DNA of 64,000 bases from assembly GCF_918378365.1 (NCBI RefSeq), contig NZ_OU912926.1:2418001-2482000 (forward strand), written 5' to 3'. Each line of letters opens with the position of its first letter. Position 1 is the stretch's first letter. Both the position numbers and the translations under genes were made by a program. The DNA comes from Candidatus Nitrotoga arctica (GTDB lineage Bacteria; Pseudomonadota; Gammaproteobacteria; Burkholderiales; Gallionellaceae). Shown here one piece after another: positions 38,251 to 48,321 of the stretch. The notes under the pieces are model-generated. The model was not told the origin of the DNA. It saw only the letters and a program-made list of their open reading frames with translations, and did no database searches.

Positions 38251-38545
38251 TGCGTTTTTATCTTGACGGCTCTAAAGCAGTAACGGAAAAATAATCGAAC
38301 ATGGAGGTCGGCGATATGCGACACATTACGTTGTTGGTTCCAATATTTTCAAGCTGGTAAAAACGGATGTCAAATGCGATACATCTTGAAAGCTTTGGAC
38401 GCTGCATTACAGTCCAAGGCATCCAAAGAGTCATCTGCGCCAAGCACAACGGCATTCACTTCATACAGCCACATCGGACGTTGCCTCAAGTCAGCTGCTT
38501 ACTCGGTAAATAGTACAGGAACGCCAGCTATTGCAACCTTCAGGG

Positions 38546-39265
38546 CTAAAACCTCTCATGTGGCATTAAATAACGCCACAGCCTGGGCTGTAATTTAGCC
38601 ATCGATATTCGCCCGATTCGGATTCGTTTCATGGCCAGCACCTGTAGCCCGACACTTTTACACATATGTGCGATTTGGCCGGGTTGCACCCCTTTGAGGG
38701 CAAAGCGCAGCCGTGTTTCGTTTTGCCAGCTGACCTTGATCGGGGGCAGTACTCGACCATTAAAATTGAGTCCGTGGTTGAGTTGCTTGAGCCCATCCGG
38801 GGGTAATTCACCAGCGATCTCCACAATATATTCTTGCTCAATCGTGGCCGCATCATCGATCAGCTTGCGCACCACTCGAAAATCTTGGGTGAATACTAAC
38901 AAGCCGCTAGCATTTTTCTCTAACGGTGTGCCTTGCTTCAGTCGAGCAAAGTGTTGCTTGGTGATGTGAATACCTGATGGGTCGTCAGCCGCCCGCGTAT
39001 CGGCGCAAATTAGTTGCTGCGTAGCGTTGGCATCCATGCCTGCGACAAACGATTGATTAAACAACATGGTCACTGGCGCAACCGGAATGAGACTAGCTTC
39101 AGGGTGGAGCTCAATTTTCTCCTGCTGCGATACCATGAACTGCGGTTTGTCCACCCCTTGTCCATCGACCATCACCCAACCACCTGCAATATAAAGTTCG
39201 GCGTCCCGGCGTGAACACGAGATTAATTCAACAAGGCGTTTTGAGAGACGAACGAGGTCTGCCAT
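38546..39265 (-). CDS. RsuA/RluF-type pseudouridine synthase-like RNA-binding protein
   Basis: About 239 residues. The N-terminal S4 domain reads RLSKRLVELISCSRRDAELYIAGGWV. The synthase-like fold follows with IEQEYIVEIAGELPPDGLKQL, RVLPPIKVSWQNE and GQIAHMCKSVGLQVLAMKRIRIG. At the catalytic motif, where active enzymes have RLDxxTxGLL, it reads PLEKNASGLLVFTQD, so the essential Asp is Glu. ATG 39265 begins the S4 domain; an in-frame start at 39322 adds 19 poor residues. It is either a binding protein or an enzyme with altered chemistry. I recall a similar subgroup in other betaproteobacteria. Confidence 0.85.
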   Translation of the reverse strand: MADLVRLSKRLVELISCSRRDAELYIAGGWVMVDGQGVDKPQFMVSQQEKIELHPEASLIPVAPVTMLFNQSFVAGMDANATQQLICADTRAADDPSGIHITKQHFARLKQGTPLEKNASGLLVFTQDFRVVRKLIDDAATIEQEYIVEIAGELPPDGLKQLNHGLNFNGRVLPPIKVSWQNETRLRFALKGVQPGQIAHMCKSVGLQVLAMKRIRIGRISMAKLQPRLWRYLMPHERF

Positions 39266-39337
39266 GACAAGTGCACACTGAAAAAAGGAATACCATTGTA
39301 AATGCTCAAGTCTAGCTATCACATGTAAAATACGAAC

Positions 39338-39574
39338 ATGGATGCAAATAAAAAATCAGAAAAAACTCCCAGTTTGGACGGTATCACCCTGGAAACTATT
39401 ATTACAAAACTATCTGAAAACATGGGTTGGGAAGCTATGGGCACCGCTGTGCCAGTGCGGTGTTTCACTCACGATCCCAGCATAAAATCCAGCTTGAAAT
39501 TTTTACGCAGAACGCCGTGGGCTCGCAAGAAGGTGGAACAGTTGTATTTACAACAAGTTCAAGCTGTTGTTTAA
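39338..39574 (+). CDS. VF530 family (DUF2132) small DNA-binding protein
   Basis: 78 residues: LDGITLETIITKLSENMGWE, then VRCFTHDPSIKSSLKFLRRTPWARKKVE in two parts. This is the full VF530/DUF2132 signature, a small helical protein reported to be DNA-binding from its fold. It is divergent from the pseudouridine-synthase-like gene, 72 bp away. Its role is not established. Confidence 0.9.
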   Translation: MDANKKSEKTPSLDGITLETIITKLSENMGWEAMGTAVPVRCFTHDPSIKSSLKFLRRTPWARKKVEQLYLQQVQAVV

Positions 39575-39619
39575 ATATTATTCTGCACGCTTAACGGACA
39601 ATTTTCGACACGAAGTGGG

Positions 39620-39659
39620 GTTGAACTGTTTGTAAGTAAGTTGAACTGTTTGTAAGTAG
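39620..39659. repeat. 20-bp tandem duplication
   Basis: gttgaactgtttgtaagtaa followed by the same 19 bases and g. It lies in the 205-bp gap between the VF530 and MscS genes. No function is apparent. Confidence 0.85.
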
Positions 39660-39780
39660 ATGATCAAGATTTAGATGCCGCCGTAAACCAATACGGCTAA
39701 GTGAAATTAGCCATCATTATATTGTTGAGCGGGCAGACTGGCAGATAAGTTCACACATATCCTAACCAAATCAATAACAA

Positions 39781-40614
39781 TCAGTGCGGCTCTTGTACGC
39801 TGACAATGCGAATCTTGCGCTCGGATGGGGGATAGTCCACGCCAGCAGCGCGAATTTTATCGATTATCGCCCGGTTGATCTCCGCTCCCACCGAGCCGTA
39901 ATCAGTTGCCTTAACCCAAGGTTTGACAGCGATACCGATGGATGCGTCGGTAAGGTTCCTCACCCCAATGAATGCCGCAGGCTGTCCCAACACACGTGAA
40001 TTAGCCTTAACCACTTCGGCGATTGCCGTGAGAGCTCGCTCAAGATCATCGGCTCGGGCGATGGCTACACTTAAATCCAGTTGCCGGATATGACCATAGT
40101 TGTGCAGGATCTCTCCGACAATTTTGCGGTTGGGCACTATAACCATTGAGCAATCCCCTTGGCGCAGCTTGGTGGAAAAAAGGTCGATTTCCTCGACTTG
40201 ACCCTCGACGCCAACTATAGCGACATACTCTCCCACTCGAAACGGTTGGGTAAAGATAATCGTGAGTCCCGCCGCGAGATTGCCCAACACCCCTTGCATC
40301 GCGAGAGCAACTCCAGCCCCCGCCACACCCAATCCAGCGATCAGAGGCAGCAATTCAATGCCAAGATTTTGCAGCGCCATGATCAGGAAAAGACCTACCA
40401 CCATCAGACGTACAAGACGCACCAGAAGTAATTGCACCGGTGGTTCGAGTTGAAGCTTACCAAGCCAGCGATTGAAGACTGCACCGACCCAGCGCCCTGC
40501 ATAAAAGCCTACTACCAAAATGAGGATAGCAACAACGACCTTCGGTCCAAACTTGATGCCTAAGTCGATAAGTGTATTTTGCGCTTGTTCGATGACAGCG
40601 AGTTGATTCCGCAT
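39781..40614 (-). CDS. small-conductance mechanosensitive channel (MscS family)
   Basis: 277 residues. Three N-terminal membrane helices are present; the pore-lining TM3 reads AGLGVAGAGVALAMQGVLGNLAAGL with the Ala/Gly ridge. The beta domain has FRVGEYVAIVGVEGQVEEIDLFSTKLR, and the C-terminal alpha/beta domain ends near DYPPSERKIRIV. It is a minimal MscS of the E. coli size and relieves turgor on hypo-osmotic shock. There are no additional domains. Confidence 0.93.
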   Translation of the reverse strand: MRNQLAVIEQAQNTLIDLGIKFGPKVVVAILILVVGFYAGRWVGAVFNRWLGKLQLEPPVQLLLVRLVRLMVVGLFLIMALQNLGIELLPLIAGLGVAGAGVALAMQGVLGNLAAGLTIIFTQPFRVGEYVAIVGVEGQVEEIDLFSTKLRQGDCSMVIVPNRKIVGEILHNYGHIRQLDLSVAIARADDLERALTAIAEVVKANSRVLGQPAAFIGVRNLTDASIGIAVKPWVKATDYGSVGAEINRAIIDKIRAAGVDYPPSERKIRIVSVQEPH

Positions 40615-40745
40615 GGTTATTCCCGTTGGTTTAATTACATGGTTTTAGTAACCTGTGAATTACTAGGCTGTCTATGGGGTATCCCATGAGACAGTTTTGG
40701 ATCTATAGAAGCACCACTTTTTTAAACGCCTATTTGAGACATTGA

Positions 40746-41018
40746 TTACTGTGGTATCTGGTTGATCACCTTCATTAGTTGTGGCAGACCGGCCGAGCTT
40801 TTCGCTGTCAGTTTCTTCCCCTCTATTTTCTCTTGGCTCCAGTCCACCGCCTCTCCCGCACCCAATGATACCAAGGAGGCAATTGCAAATACCAGTACGC
40901 CGCGTTTTGTACCATTGTGTATGCCCTGCTCATCCAAAAAACGGCGAACATACCAAGCAACAATGAAAAACACGATAGTGGAGATTATCAGATTCCATAT
41001 GGAAGGCAGCGAGAACAT
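40746..41018 (-). CDS. small two-helix membrane protein, unknown function
   Basis: 90 residues. The first helix is about 8-24 (WNLIISTIVFFIVAWYVRRF) and the second about 42-57 (GVLVFAIASLVSLGAGEAVDW). A polar tail of about 30 residues probably faces the cytoplasm. It resembles conserved hypothetical proteins of betaproteobacteria, but I cannot name a family. It may be co-transcribed with mscS 130 bp downstream. Confidence 0.65.
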   Translation of the reverse strand: MFSLPSIWNLIISTIVFFIVAWYVRRFLDEQGIHNGTKRGVLVFAIASLVSLGAGEAVDWSQEKIEGKKLTAKSSAGLPQLMKVINQIPQ

Positions 41019-41411
41019 AATTTATTTTTAGGTTAGAACGTTATAGCGGCCGCACCGATAAAGATACAAAAGATTCAAACGGATAACCGGAGTCAATTCA
41101 CAAATCGATTCACTGGCAAGGATAAATGCGCCACGGACAAGCATGTGTTACATGTCAGCTGCCGAGAGGTATATAGAGCTCGCCTATCGTCACCCGCCAT
41201 CATTAAACCATAGCTAGAACTCTTCAACGGGCGGATCAGCGGCCTGATCAGGCAAACCCGCTCGCCTCAGCGACAGAGCCGGAGATAACTCTGGCTCTCC
41301 TATTTCAAATCTATAACCACCCTACTCCATAGCGTGCTTTGAATCACCGGACGCTCATCCAGGTCATTGCAAAAATGATAGACAAAAAACGGACCTACTT
41401 GTTAAGCGTGT
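41019..41411. other. intergenic, contains one imperfect hairpin
   Basis: About 390 bp without a gene. AGAGCCGGAG/CTCTGGCTCT (about 41275-41298) can form a stem with one mismatch downstream of the Sel1 gene, a possible weak terminator without a T-run. Nothing else stands out. Confidence 0.4.
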
Positions 41412-42170
41412 TTATAAACACGTGTTTGACTTGATAGCTATCCACTCATCTGCTCGACGTTGCGCCTCTTCAATTGCGGATGGCGTCAAGTACGATTCCG
41501 CAATCTCTAGCCCATCTTTTGCATTCTCGTCCCCATCTACGCCAGCAATGCGGAACCATTTATATGCTTCAATAAAATCCTGTTTAACATCGTTGTCTGG
41601 TGAATATATGGATCCTAAATTCAATTTAGCCACCTTGAATTGTGCCGCCACATCTCCCTGTTCTGCTGCTTTACTCAACCAAAACATAGCTTGCTGGTAG
41701 TCCCGGGGGACACCTTCGCCATTTGCGTACATAAATCCCAAAGTATATTGTGCCTCCGCATCTCCTTGCTCTGCGGCTATTTGGAACCAAGTTGCGGCCT
41801 TCTGGTAGTCCTGTGTAACACCTCGGCCTTGCTCATACATAAGTCCTAAATTATTTTGTGCTAGTACGTGCCCTTGTTCTGCGGCCTTGGTCCACCAAGA
41901 CACAGCCTGTTGCTCATCTTTTGTAATACCTTGCCCCCCCTCGCACATGAGTCCTAGATAGAATTGCGCCTCAGCGTGTCCTTGCTCTGCAATTTTCTTA
42001 AATAATTCTGCCGCTCTGGTGTAATCCTTCTTAGCGACAAACTTCATTCCCTCTTCAAAGTTTTCAGCTAAATCTGGATGTATTAGCGCTACCATATTAC
42101 GCCTATCACTATTAACAGCTGCATAATTCTTCTCCTCTACAGTAGCGTACAAATTTTTAAAAACAAACAC
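41412..42170 (-). CDS. Sel1-repeat (TPR-like) protein
   Basis: 252 residues containing four to five Sel1 repeats of 36 residues: DYTRAAELFKKIAEQGHAEAQFYLGLM, then three QAVSWWTKAAEQGHVLAQNNLGLM-like units with GRGVTQDYQKA linkers. A last diverged repeat includes FIEAYKWFRIAG. Sel1 solenoids mediate protein-protein contacts. There is no signal peptide, unlike the broken Sel1 gene at 44221, so this copy is cytosolic. The start at 42170 is uncertain because the first 30 residues are not repeat-like. Confidence 0.85.
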   Translation of the reverse strand: MFVFKNLYATVEEKNYAAVNSDRRNMVALIHPDLAENFEEGMKFVAKKDYTRAAELFKKIAEQGHAEAQFYLGLMCEGGQGITKDEQQAVSWWTKAAEQGHVLAQNNLGLMYEQGRGVTQDYQKAATWFQIAAEQGDAEAQYTLGFMYANGEGVPRDYQQAMFWLSKAAEQGDVAAQFKVAKLNLGSIYSPDNDVKQDFIEAYKWFRIAGVDGDENAKDGLEIAESYLTPSAIEEAQRRADEWIAIKSNTCL

Positions 42171-42963
42171 TTATCTTGTTTTAAACTGTATTATCCACCC
42201 GCACGCAGCTGCATGACGCTGCCCCATTCTTACTAAATTTACCTATCTTGCCGAACCTTCGCTTGCCCTCGCCTCACGTCGTTTAGTGTCCGATTATTAA
42301 TCGGCTAACGCACCTTTATCATTATAAAACACAAAGTGTTCGAATTAGTCATGTCATCAGCTCAGTATTTTCCAATCCAGGAATTAAGTCTGAACAAAGA
42401 AATTTTAATCTGAGTTACTGAGCTTTATTCTGATTCGATCTAATTGATAGGTGCTTTTGCATTTTACCTTGTTGATTCTATTTCTTGAGTTTGGAACCGT
42501 TGCGAACTACCAAGTCAGTCGAATATTCAATTTGTATAATGCACCAATAATATTTCTGCAAAAACGTGTTCATTATCAGACAGCATGTTTAACGTGTCGA
42601 TCCAGCATACGGTGAAAATTATCGGAGCGAAATTCATCTACAAGTTTTTGTGGCCGGGGCCGCAGGTGTACAGTAGCGTTTGACCAACGGTACGACGGCC
42701 AAACGATCGGCATGGGTTGATGTGCTCATAGTGCTCGTGGTCTGGCCTCCAGATTTTGAGAACTCAATCTGGGTACAGGTACTAAAAAATTGCTCGATAT
42801 GCTCAATCGTACAAAGCCTGATTTTATTTAGGCTGATCACCATTTTTTCGATGATCAACCAACTTCTTCAATTCGACCTCAGTTTGGTTGCCTCAAGCTC
42901 ATTCCTCTGTAAGAAAATATAGCTCTACGTTCAGGCTCATATCAATTTGAAAAAAGCTGTAGT
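42171..42963. other. long intergenic region with coding-like debris
   Basis: About 790 bp. On the minus strand between about 42720 and 42576 one frame reads HLRPRPQKLVDEFRSDNF and ends HVKHAV, which looks like a protein C-terminus, but upstream the frame is broken and I cannot name it. The rest is AT-rich with no recognisable feature. Confidence 0.4.
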
Positions 42964-42992
42964 TTGACCTTTTGTGTGTATTGGGGTAATCT
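42964..42992 (+). promoter_or_regulatory. sigma-70 promoter of the tRNA operon
   Basis: -35 TTGACC (42964-42969), 17-bp spacer, -10 TAATCT (42987-42992), placing the start of transcription about 6 bp before the first tRNA base. The match in sequence and spacing is good. Confidence 0.7.
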
Positions 42993-43004
42993 GCTCGGCC
43001 TTTA

Positions 43005-43097
43005 GGAGAGATGGCCGAGTGGTCGAAGGTACTCCCCTGCTAAGGGAGCGTAGGGTTTATAGCCTTACCGAGGGTTCGAATCCCTCTCTCTCCGCCA
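43005..43097 (+). tRNA. tRNA-Ser(GCU)
   Basis: 93 nt including encoded CCA. The acceptor stem GGAGAGA/TCTCTCC is perfect. The anticodon arm is CTCCC-CTGCTAA-GGGAG with anticodon GCT. The long variable arm typical of serine tRNAs is present, and the T loop has GGTTCGAATCC. It decodes AGC/AGU. Confidence 0.97.
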
Positions 43098-43123
43098 TGG
43101 CAATAATTTTAAAAAACAGTTTT

Positions 43124-43200
43124 GCGCCCGTAGCTCAGATGGATAGAGTACTTGGCTACGAACCAAGGGGTCGGGCGTTCGAATCGCTCCGGGCGCACCA
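43124..43200 (+). tRNA. tRNA-Arg(ACG)
   Basis: 77 nt including CCA. Acceptor stem GCGCCCG/CGGGCGC, anticodon arm CTTGG-CTACGAA-CCAAG with anticodon ACG (A34 is normally converted to inosine), T loop GTTCGAATC. Its 3' end is a typical attachment site for tyrosine integrases, and an integrase relic follows directly. Confidence 0.97.
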
Positions 43201-43204
43201 GTAA

Positions 43205-43243
43205 ATCAAGGAGCTAGGCCAAAAGCCTAGCTCCTTGATCTTT
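43205..43243 (+). terminator. intrinsic terminator of the tRNA operon
   Basis: A 15-bp perfect stem (ATCAAGGAGCTAGGC / GCCTAGCTCCTTGAT) with a 5-nt loop and CTTTTCC after it. It starts 4 bp after tRNA-Arg. Confidence 0.88.
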
Positions 43244-43965
43244 TCCTGTAATCAAAAACGTACCACTTTTTAGCAGATTTTCGGTCAAACAAAACAGTAG
43301 GCCTGCGATCTACCATTGGGCGAGATGCTCCCTGGACAGGTGCGCATACTTCTGCACCATTTCCGGTGTTGATCATCCGCCCAACTGCTTGCAATACATG
43401 CAGCGGGGTGCCTTCTTGAATATGCCAGCTTGCCCAAGTACCTGAGATCATACCAGCGGAAAATCTCGATGCCCGTCCGCTTTAATGCCTTGTACCATGC
43501 CTTGGTGCTCACCTGATTTACGGCTTTGCCGTTAAAAGTAAACACATGAGCCTGATGCTTGCCGATCTGTTTGTGCAGCACAGAAATCGCTGCGCTGGAC
43601 AGGGAACGGGAATCGCTTTTCTGGCCTTGGCTTGTCGGAGTTTTGCGCACTAAATCCACCTGCGATCATTGCAGGCCAGTGACATTAGAACGCCGCAAAC
43701 CCGTTTCGAGACTGAAGCGCACCATGTCAGCAAGATGCAAGGGCAATTCGGCAATCAGCCTGTCAGCTTCATCCCGCCGCTAGCGCACTCGCTTGATCGG
43801 TTCCGACAACATACGCACCACCGGGACAAGCACCAACCATTCCCATTCATTGCAGGCTTTCCGAAGAATTGCCCGGACGACTTCCTGAATACGATTGACC
43901 GTAAAGTTTGCGGCCCCTTCGGCTTGCTAACGTGCGATGCTCTTGCAAACCTGCTCATATCTTTT
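43227..43965 (-). pseudogene. tyrosine-type site-specific integrase, heavily decayed
   Basis: On the minus strand successive segments match a phage/island integrase: EGAANFTVNRIQEVVRAILRK, a TAG at 43780-43782, DEADRLIAELPLHLADMVRF, ETGLRRSNVTGLQ, a TGA at 43666-43668 in place of Trp, SQVDLVRK, then IGKHQAHVFTFNGKAVNQV and WYKALKRTGIEIFRWYDLR. There a frameshift occurs and the neighbouring frame continues GTWASWHIQEGTPLHVLQAVG. The active-site His of the HxLR box is Tyr. It points toward tRNA-Arg, so it probably entered there. Confidence 0.88.
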
Positions 43966-43975
43966 CCTTTCATTA

Positions 43976-43994
43976 AGTGTTGTGGGACAACACT
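43976..43994. repeat. 8-bp inverted repeat upstream of the integrase relic
   Basis: AGTGTTGT-GGG-ACAACACT, a perfect hairpin just upstream of the integrase remains. It may be an old operator or recombinase arm site; no direct evidence. Confidence 0.5.
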
Positions 43995-44126
43995 CCGAAA
44001 GATAACTGTATGGGCTAACGCAAAGCCAATTTTCAACTGACACAGAACACCCCGAAAAACCACCGCTCGTTTCAACAGTAAAATTAATGCAGCACATTGA
44101 TATTTGTCTACTGAAAATAGCATGTT

Positions 44127-44183
44127 TACATACTAATAGCGTGCTATATGTAGCATATTGACATACTAATAGCGTGTTATATT
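44127..44183. repeat. two direct repeats with 33-bp period
   Basis: acatactaatagcgtg occurs at 44128 and 44161, with similar flanks (ctatat / ttatat). The second copy begins with TTGACA (44158-44163), and TATATT follows with a short 14-bp spacing. The pair lies 40-90 bp before the Sel1/NRPS reading frame and could be an operator pair or a duplicated promoter. Confidence 0.7.
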
Positions 44184-44220
44184 GCGCTACTTATTTAAAT
44201 TTACACAATAGCGATAACCA

Positions 44221-44438
44221 ATGAAACGATTGCCACTTTCTGTATTTACTGGGCTGCTGACTCTTGAACAGCGTGGACGGATTCATTTGAAAATGACGTT
44301 GCTGCTCATGGGCGGGGCGACTACACAGAAGCGGTCAAGTGGTATCGACTTGCAGCAGCGCAGGAAAATGCGTACGCGCAATCCAATCATTACAACGGTC
44401 AAGGTATTGCGAAGTACTATCTGCGCAATAAAAACACC
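44221..44438 (+). pseudogene. 5' part of a secreted Sel1-repeat protein, fused to the NRPS frame
   Basis: MKRLPLSVFTGLL at 44221 is a typical signal-peptide opening. The frame then shifts, passes a TGA near the signal cleavage region, and in the new frame reads SFENDVAAHGRGDYTEAVKWY, then RLAAAQENAYAQSNHYNGQGI, one clear Sel1 unit. This second frame runs without a stop into the NRPS condensation domain. The Sel1 gene was apparently truncated by a junction with the NRPS. Confidence 0.72.
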
Positions 44439-47400
44439 TTGAAGGCACTAACTGACCGTTCGTCTCTACCGCTCTCCTTTGCGCAACAGCGGCTTTGGTT
44501 TCTGGATCAATTCGAACACGGCAGCGCGAACTACAACATCCCGTGCGCCTATCGCATTCGTGGTTCTCTGAACATCGGGGCTTTGCGCCATGCTCTTAAC
44601 GAGGTCGTTCGCCGCCATGAAAGCCTGCGGACGACCTTTGCCATGCAGGGCGATGTACCTGTACAAGTAATTGTTCCTGACTTGAAACTTGCGATCCCCT
44701 TGCTCGAAGCAAATGATGAATCAATGCTGCAACCTGATCATGGCTGCAGCCAACCCAACCTTCGACCTGCAACAAGGGCCACTTCTCAACGCCCAGATCA
44801 TCCGTCTAGCCCCTGAAGATCACGCCCTGCTCATTAATCAACACCCCATCATCTCCGATGGGTGGTCTATAGATATCTTTGTGCGAGAACTGAATCAGTT
44901 CTACGCCGCTTTCACCAAGGGTGAACCTTCGCCGCTTGCCGAACCCAGCTTGCAATACGCCGATTACGCCGTCTGGCAGCGTCAGTGGGGTGAAGCGCTG
45001 GTAAAGCAGCTTGACTACTGGAAACAAAAATTGGTCGCGACGCCCTTGTTGGAATTACCTACCGACCGCCACCGGCCACCTGTGCAGCGCTATCGGGGCG
45101 GAATCTTGAACTGGCATGTCGCCGCACCAATCACTACAAGGCTGAAACAATTGGCACAACAGGAACATGCAACCCTGTTCATGCTATTGATGGCGGCATT
45201 CCAAACCTTGATCTACCGTTACAGCGGCCAGGAAGATTTTACCGTAGGCAGTCCCGTCGCTGGCCGCAATCACTCCGAACTGGAGAAGATGATCGGCCTT
45301 TTCGTCAACACCATTGTGTTCCGCGCCGATTTAAGTGGTTCACCCACCTTTCTCCAGCTGCTGGCCCGTGTGCAAGAAACCTCTTTAGCAGCATTCAACC
45401 ATCAAGATGTACCCTTCGAAAAACTGGTCGAAGAACTGCTGTCGACTCGAGACATGAGCCGCAACCCACTTTTCCAAGTGATGTTCACATTGCAGAACAC
45501 ACCCGCGTCGCAACTTGCCTTGAATGGCGCCGAGGTAGAACCAATTGAAATTCCCATAGAAACAGGGAAATTCGACCTCTCGCTGGCGGTCACGGAATCC
45601 AATCAGGGACTGGAGTGCACCTTCAACTACAACACCGATCTCTTTGATAAAACCACCATTGAACGAATGGCAGGACACTTGCAAAATCTGCTGCAGGAAG
45701 TGGTCGCCAATCCGCAACGGTCAGTCGCTGAATTACCCCTGATGACTGAAGATGAGAAGCAACAAATTCTGAAGCATGGGAATAACACTAACGTCGACTA
45801 CCAAATCGACGCCACCATTCAGCAGCTAATCGAACAACAGGTTGATAAAACTCCAGATGCGATTGCTCTGGTCTTCAACGAGCATAAACTTACTTACTGT
45901 GAGTTGAACAAGCGGGCCAATCAATTGGCTTACTACCTGCGCAGCAAGGGCGTCGGGCCCGACGTGTTGGTGGGTATCTGCCTGGAGCGGTCGCTGGAAT
46001 TGGTGATCGGCTTACTCGGTATCCTAAAGGCGGGCGGCGCCTACGTGCCGCTGGATCCGGGCTATCCGCAGGAACGTCTAGCCTTCATGATCGAGGATGC
46101 GCAAGCTCCGGTGCTACTCACGCAGCAGGGATTGCTCGGAAAATTGCTGTCATTCGACGGGGTTATCACTTGTTTGGATCAGGAACAGCAGACGATCGCG
46201 GCACAACCGCATACCAATCTACCCGCCCATGCCACGGTCGAAAACCTTGCCTACGTCATTTACACCTCGGGATCCACCGGCACGCCAAAGGGCGTGGCGA
46301 TCGAACATAGAAGCGTCGTGACGTTCCTGCGCTGGACCGCAGAGGTGTTCTCGGACAAGGAACTGGCCGGGACTCTGTTCTCGACATCGGTCTGTTTCGA
46401 TCTATCGGTCTTCGAGCTGTTCGCCCCCCTGAACCAGGGCGGGACGGTCATCGTGGCTGAAAATGCGCTTCAATTGCCTACGCTACCTGGCGCGCAGCAA
46501 ATCACGTTGATTAACACCGTGCCCTCGGCGATAACCGAGCTGTTGCGGATGTGCGCGGTGCCGGCGACGGTACGGACGATCAATCTTGCCGGCGAGCCGT
46601 TGCCCAGATCACTCGCGCGAGATATCTACGAATTGCAGCATGTCGATAAGCTCTTCAATCTTTACGGCCCTACTGAGGACACGACCTATTCGACCTTCGC
46701 CCTTATCGCTCGAGGCGATGATGGTGCGCCGACCATCGGACGGCCAATTGCCAACAGCCAGACATATATCCTGGATAGGCATGGCGAACCGGTGCCTGAG
46801 GGAGTTCATGGGGAGCTTTATGTTGCGGGCGCGGGGCTGGCGCGCGGCTATTTAAACCGACCGGAGTTGACCTCAGAGAAATTTCTGCCTGATCCGTTCT
46901 CGGCGGTACCGGGCTCGCGAATGTATCGCACGGGAGATCTGGCCCGCTACCTGCCCAATGGAAACATTGAGTATCTGGGCCGCATCGACTTCCAGGTCAA
47001 ACTTCGCGGCTTCCGCATCGAACTGGGCGAAATTGAATCCGTGCTGAGGCTACATCCTTTGGTGAAGAATGCAGTGGCCATCGTCCGTGAAGACACACCG
47101 GGTGACCAACGCCTTGCCACCTACGTCGTCCCCTCGAACAATGCAGTTAACACTTGTGAGTTGAAGAGCATGCTCAAGGCTAAATTGCCCGAATACATGG
47201 TGCCGGCCGACATTATCCTCATGCAAGAACTGCCGTTGACAATTAATGGAAAAATAGATCGAAAAGCCCTGCCTGCGCCTAGCGCCACATTGACGGATAG
47301 TGCCAGACTTAAATCGCGCAGCACACTGGAACTTCATCTAATTAAGATATGGGAAGATTTACTGAAACGCAAACCAATTGGCATCCAAGATAATTTTTTT

Positions 47401-48301
47401 GATCTTGGCGGGCACTCGCTGCTGGCTGCACAGCTATTCAACCTGATCGAGATACATTTCGGCCAAAAGTTGCCGCTAGATACTCTCTGGTTTGACGGCG
47501 CCACCATTGAGGTACTGGCACGTATCTTGACACAAGAACAGAAAACCGTTCTGTGGCCCGAACTGGTACAGATCAAGACAGGTGGTGGTTTGACGCCGCT
47601 GTTTTGCATTCACACCTTGGGCGGCCACCTCTTTCATTATTATGAAATGGCTCGTGTTCTGCCACCACAGTTACCGGTCTATGGGCTCCAGGCGCGTGGC
47701 GTTTACTGCAATCAGGTCGCCACGGGACAATATCCCCGACATCGCCAGCGATTGTATTAAGGCCATGCGCCAGCTCCAAGTTCACGGGCCCTACCGCATC
47801 GCTGGATTTTCAAGCGGTGGCATTGTTGCCTTTGAGATGGCGCAACAACTGCGTGCCGCTGGCGAAGAGGTCTCTTGCCTTGCGTTGCTGGACAGTTTCG
47901 CACCGGGTGTGAGGCTTAAGAGAAATTTTTGGAAAGGGCTTTATAAAATCCTTACTTTTCAAGACTTGCGGGGGTATCAAGAGCGGATTTACTATCTTTT
48001 TTTGCATACGCTCGGACTTCGCCGCTTGCGTAAGATGAAAACGATTGGAGAGACTCACCGCTGGGCACACTGGAGTTACAAGCATTCGCCTTATCCTGGC
48101 CGGATAGATTTATTTCTTGCAGCAGAATCAGAAAAACATGCCACTGACCCATTGCTGGGGTGGAGCAAAGTGGCAAAGGGCGACCTGGTAGTTCACTCTC
48201 TGCCAGGCACTCATGGCTTGATGGTCACCCCCCCTTGCGTTGACGTGCTGGCCGAAAAACTACAAGATATTCTAGACAGGACTTCCCATCATAAAAAATA
48301 A
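44439..48301 (+). pseudogene. single-module non-ribosomal peptide synthetase (C-A-T-TE) with two frameshifts
   Basis: The condensation domain opens LPLSFAQQRLWFLDQFEHG (44466). Near 44730 the frame shifts and resumes as MAAANPTFDLQQGPLLNAQ. Its HHxxxDG motif reads QHPIISDG, so the catalytic second His is Pro. The adenylation domain (about 45830-47250) is complete: YVIYTSGSTGTPKG, NLYGPTEDTTYS, YRTGDLARY and NGKIDRKALP. The carrier domain has DLGGHSLLA with the phosphopantetheine Ser. The thioesterase starts at about 47560, shifts frame near 47725, and has GFSSGG and a late His (GTHGL). My reading of the ten specificity residues is DLFNNALTYK, which I recall as alanine-type. As it stands the full-length chain cannot be made. 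Confidence 0.88.
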
Positions 48302-48321
48302 TTCACTGGAAAAAAGCTGCT

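Noticed and set aside
38374..38598. Opposing short frames on both strands downstream of the DUF2779 relic
   Set aside because: The minus-strand peptide (MWLYEVNAVVLGADDSL) looks coding-like, but it is 34 residues with no recognisable family.
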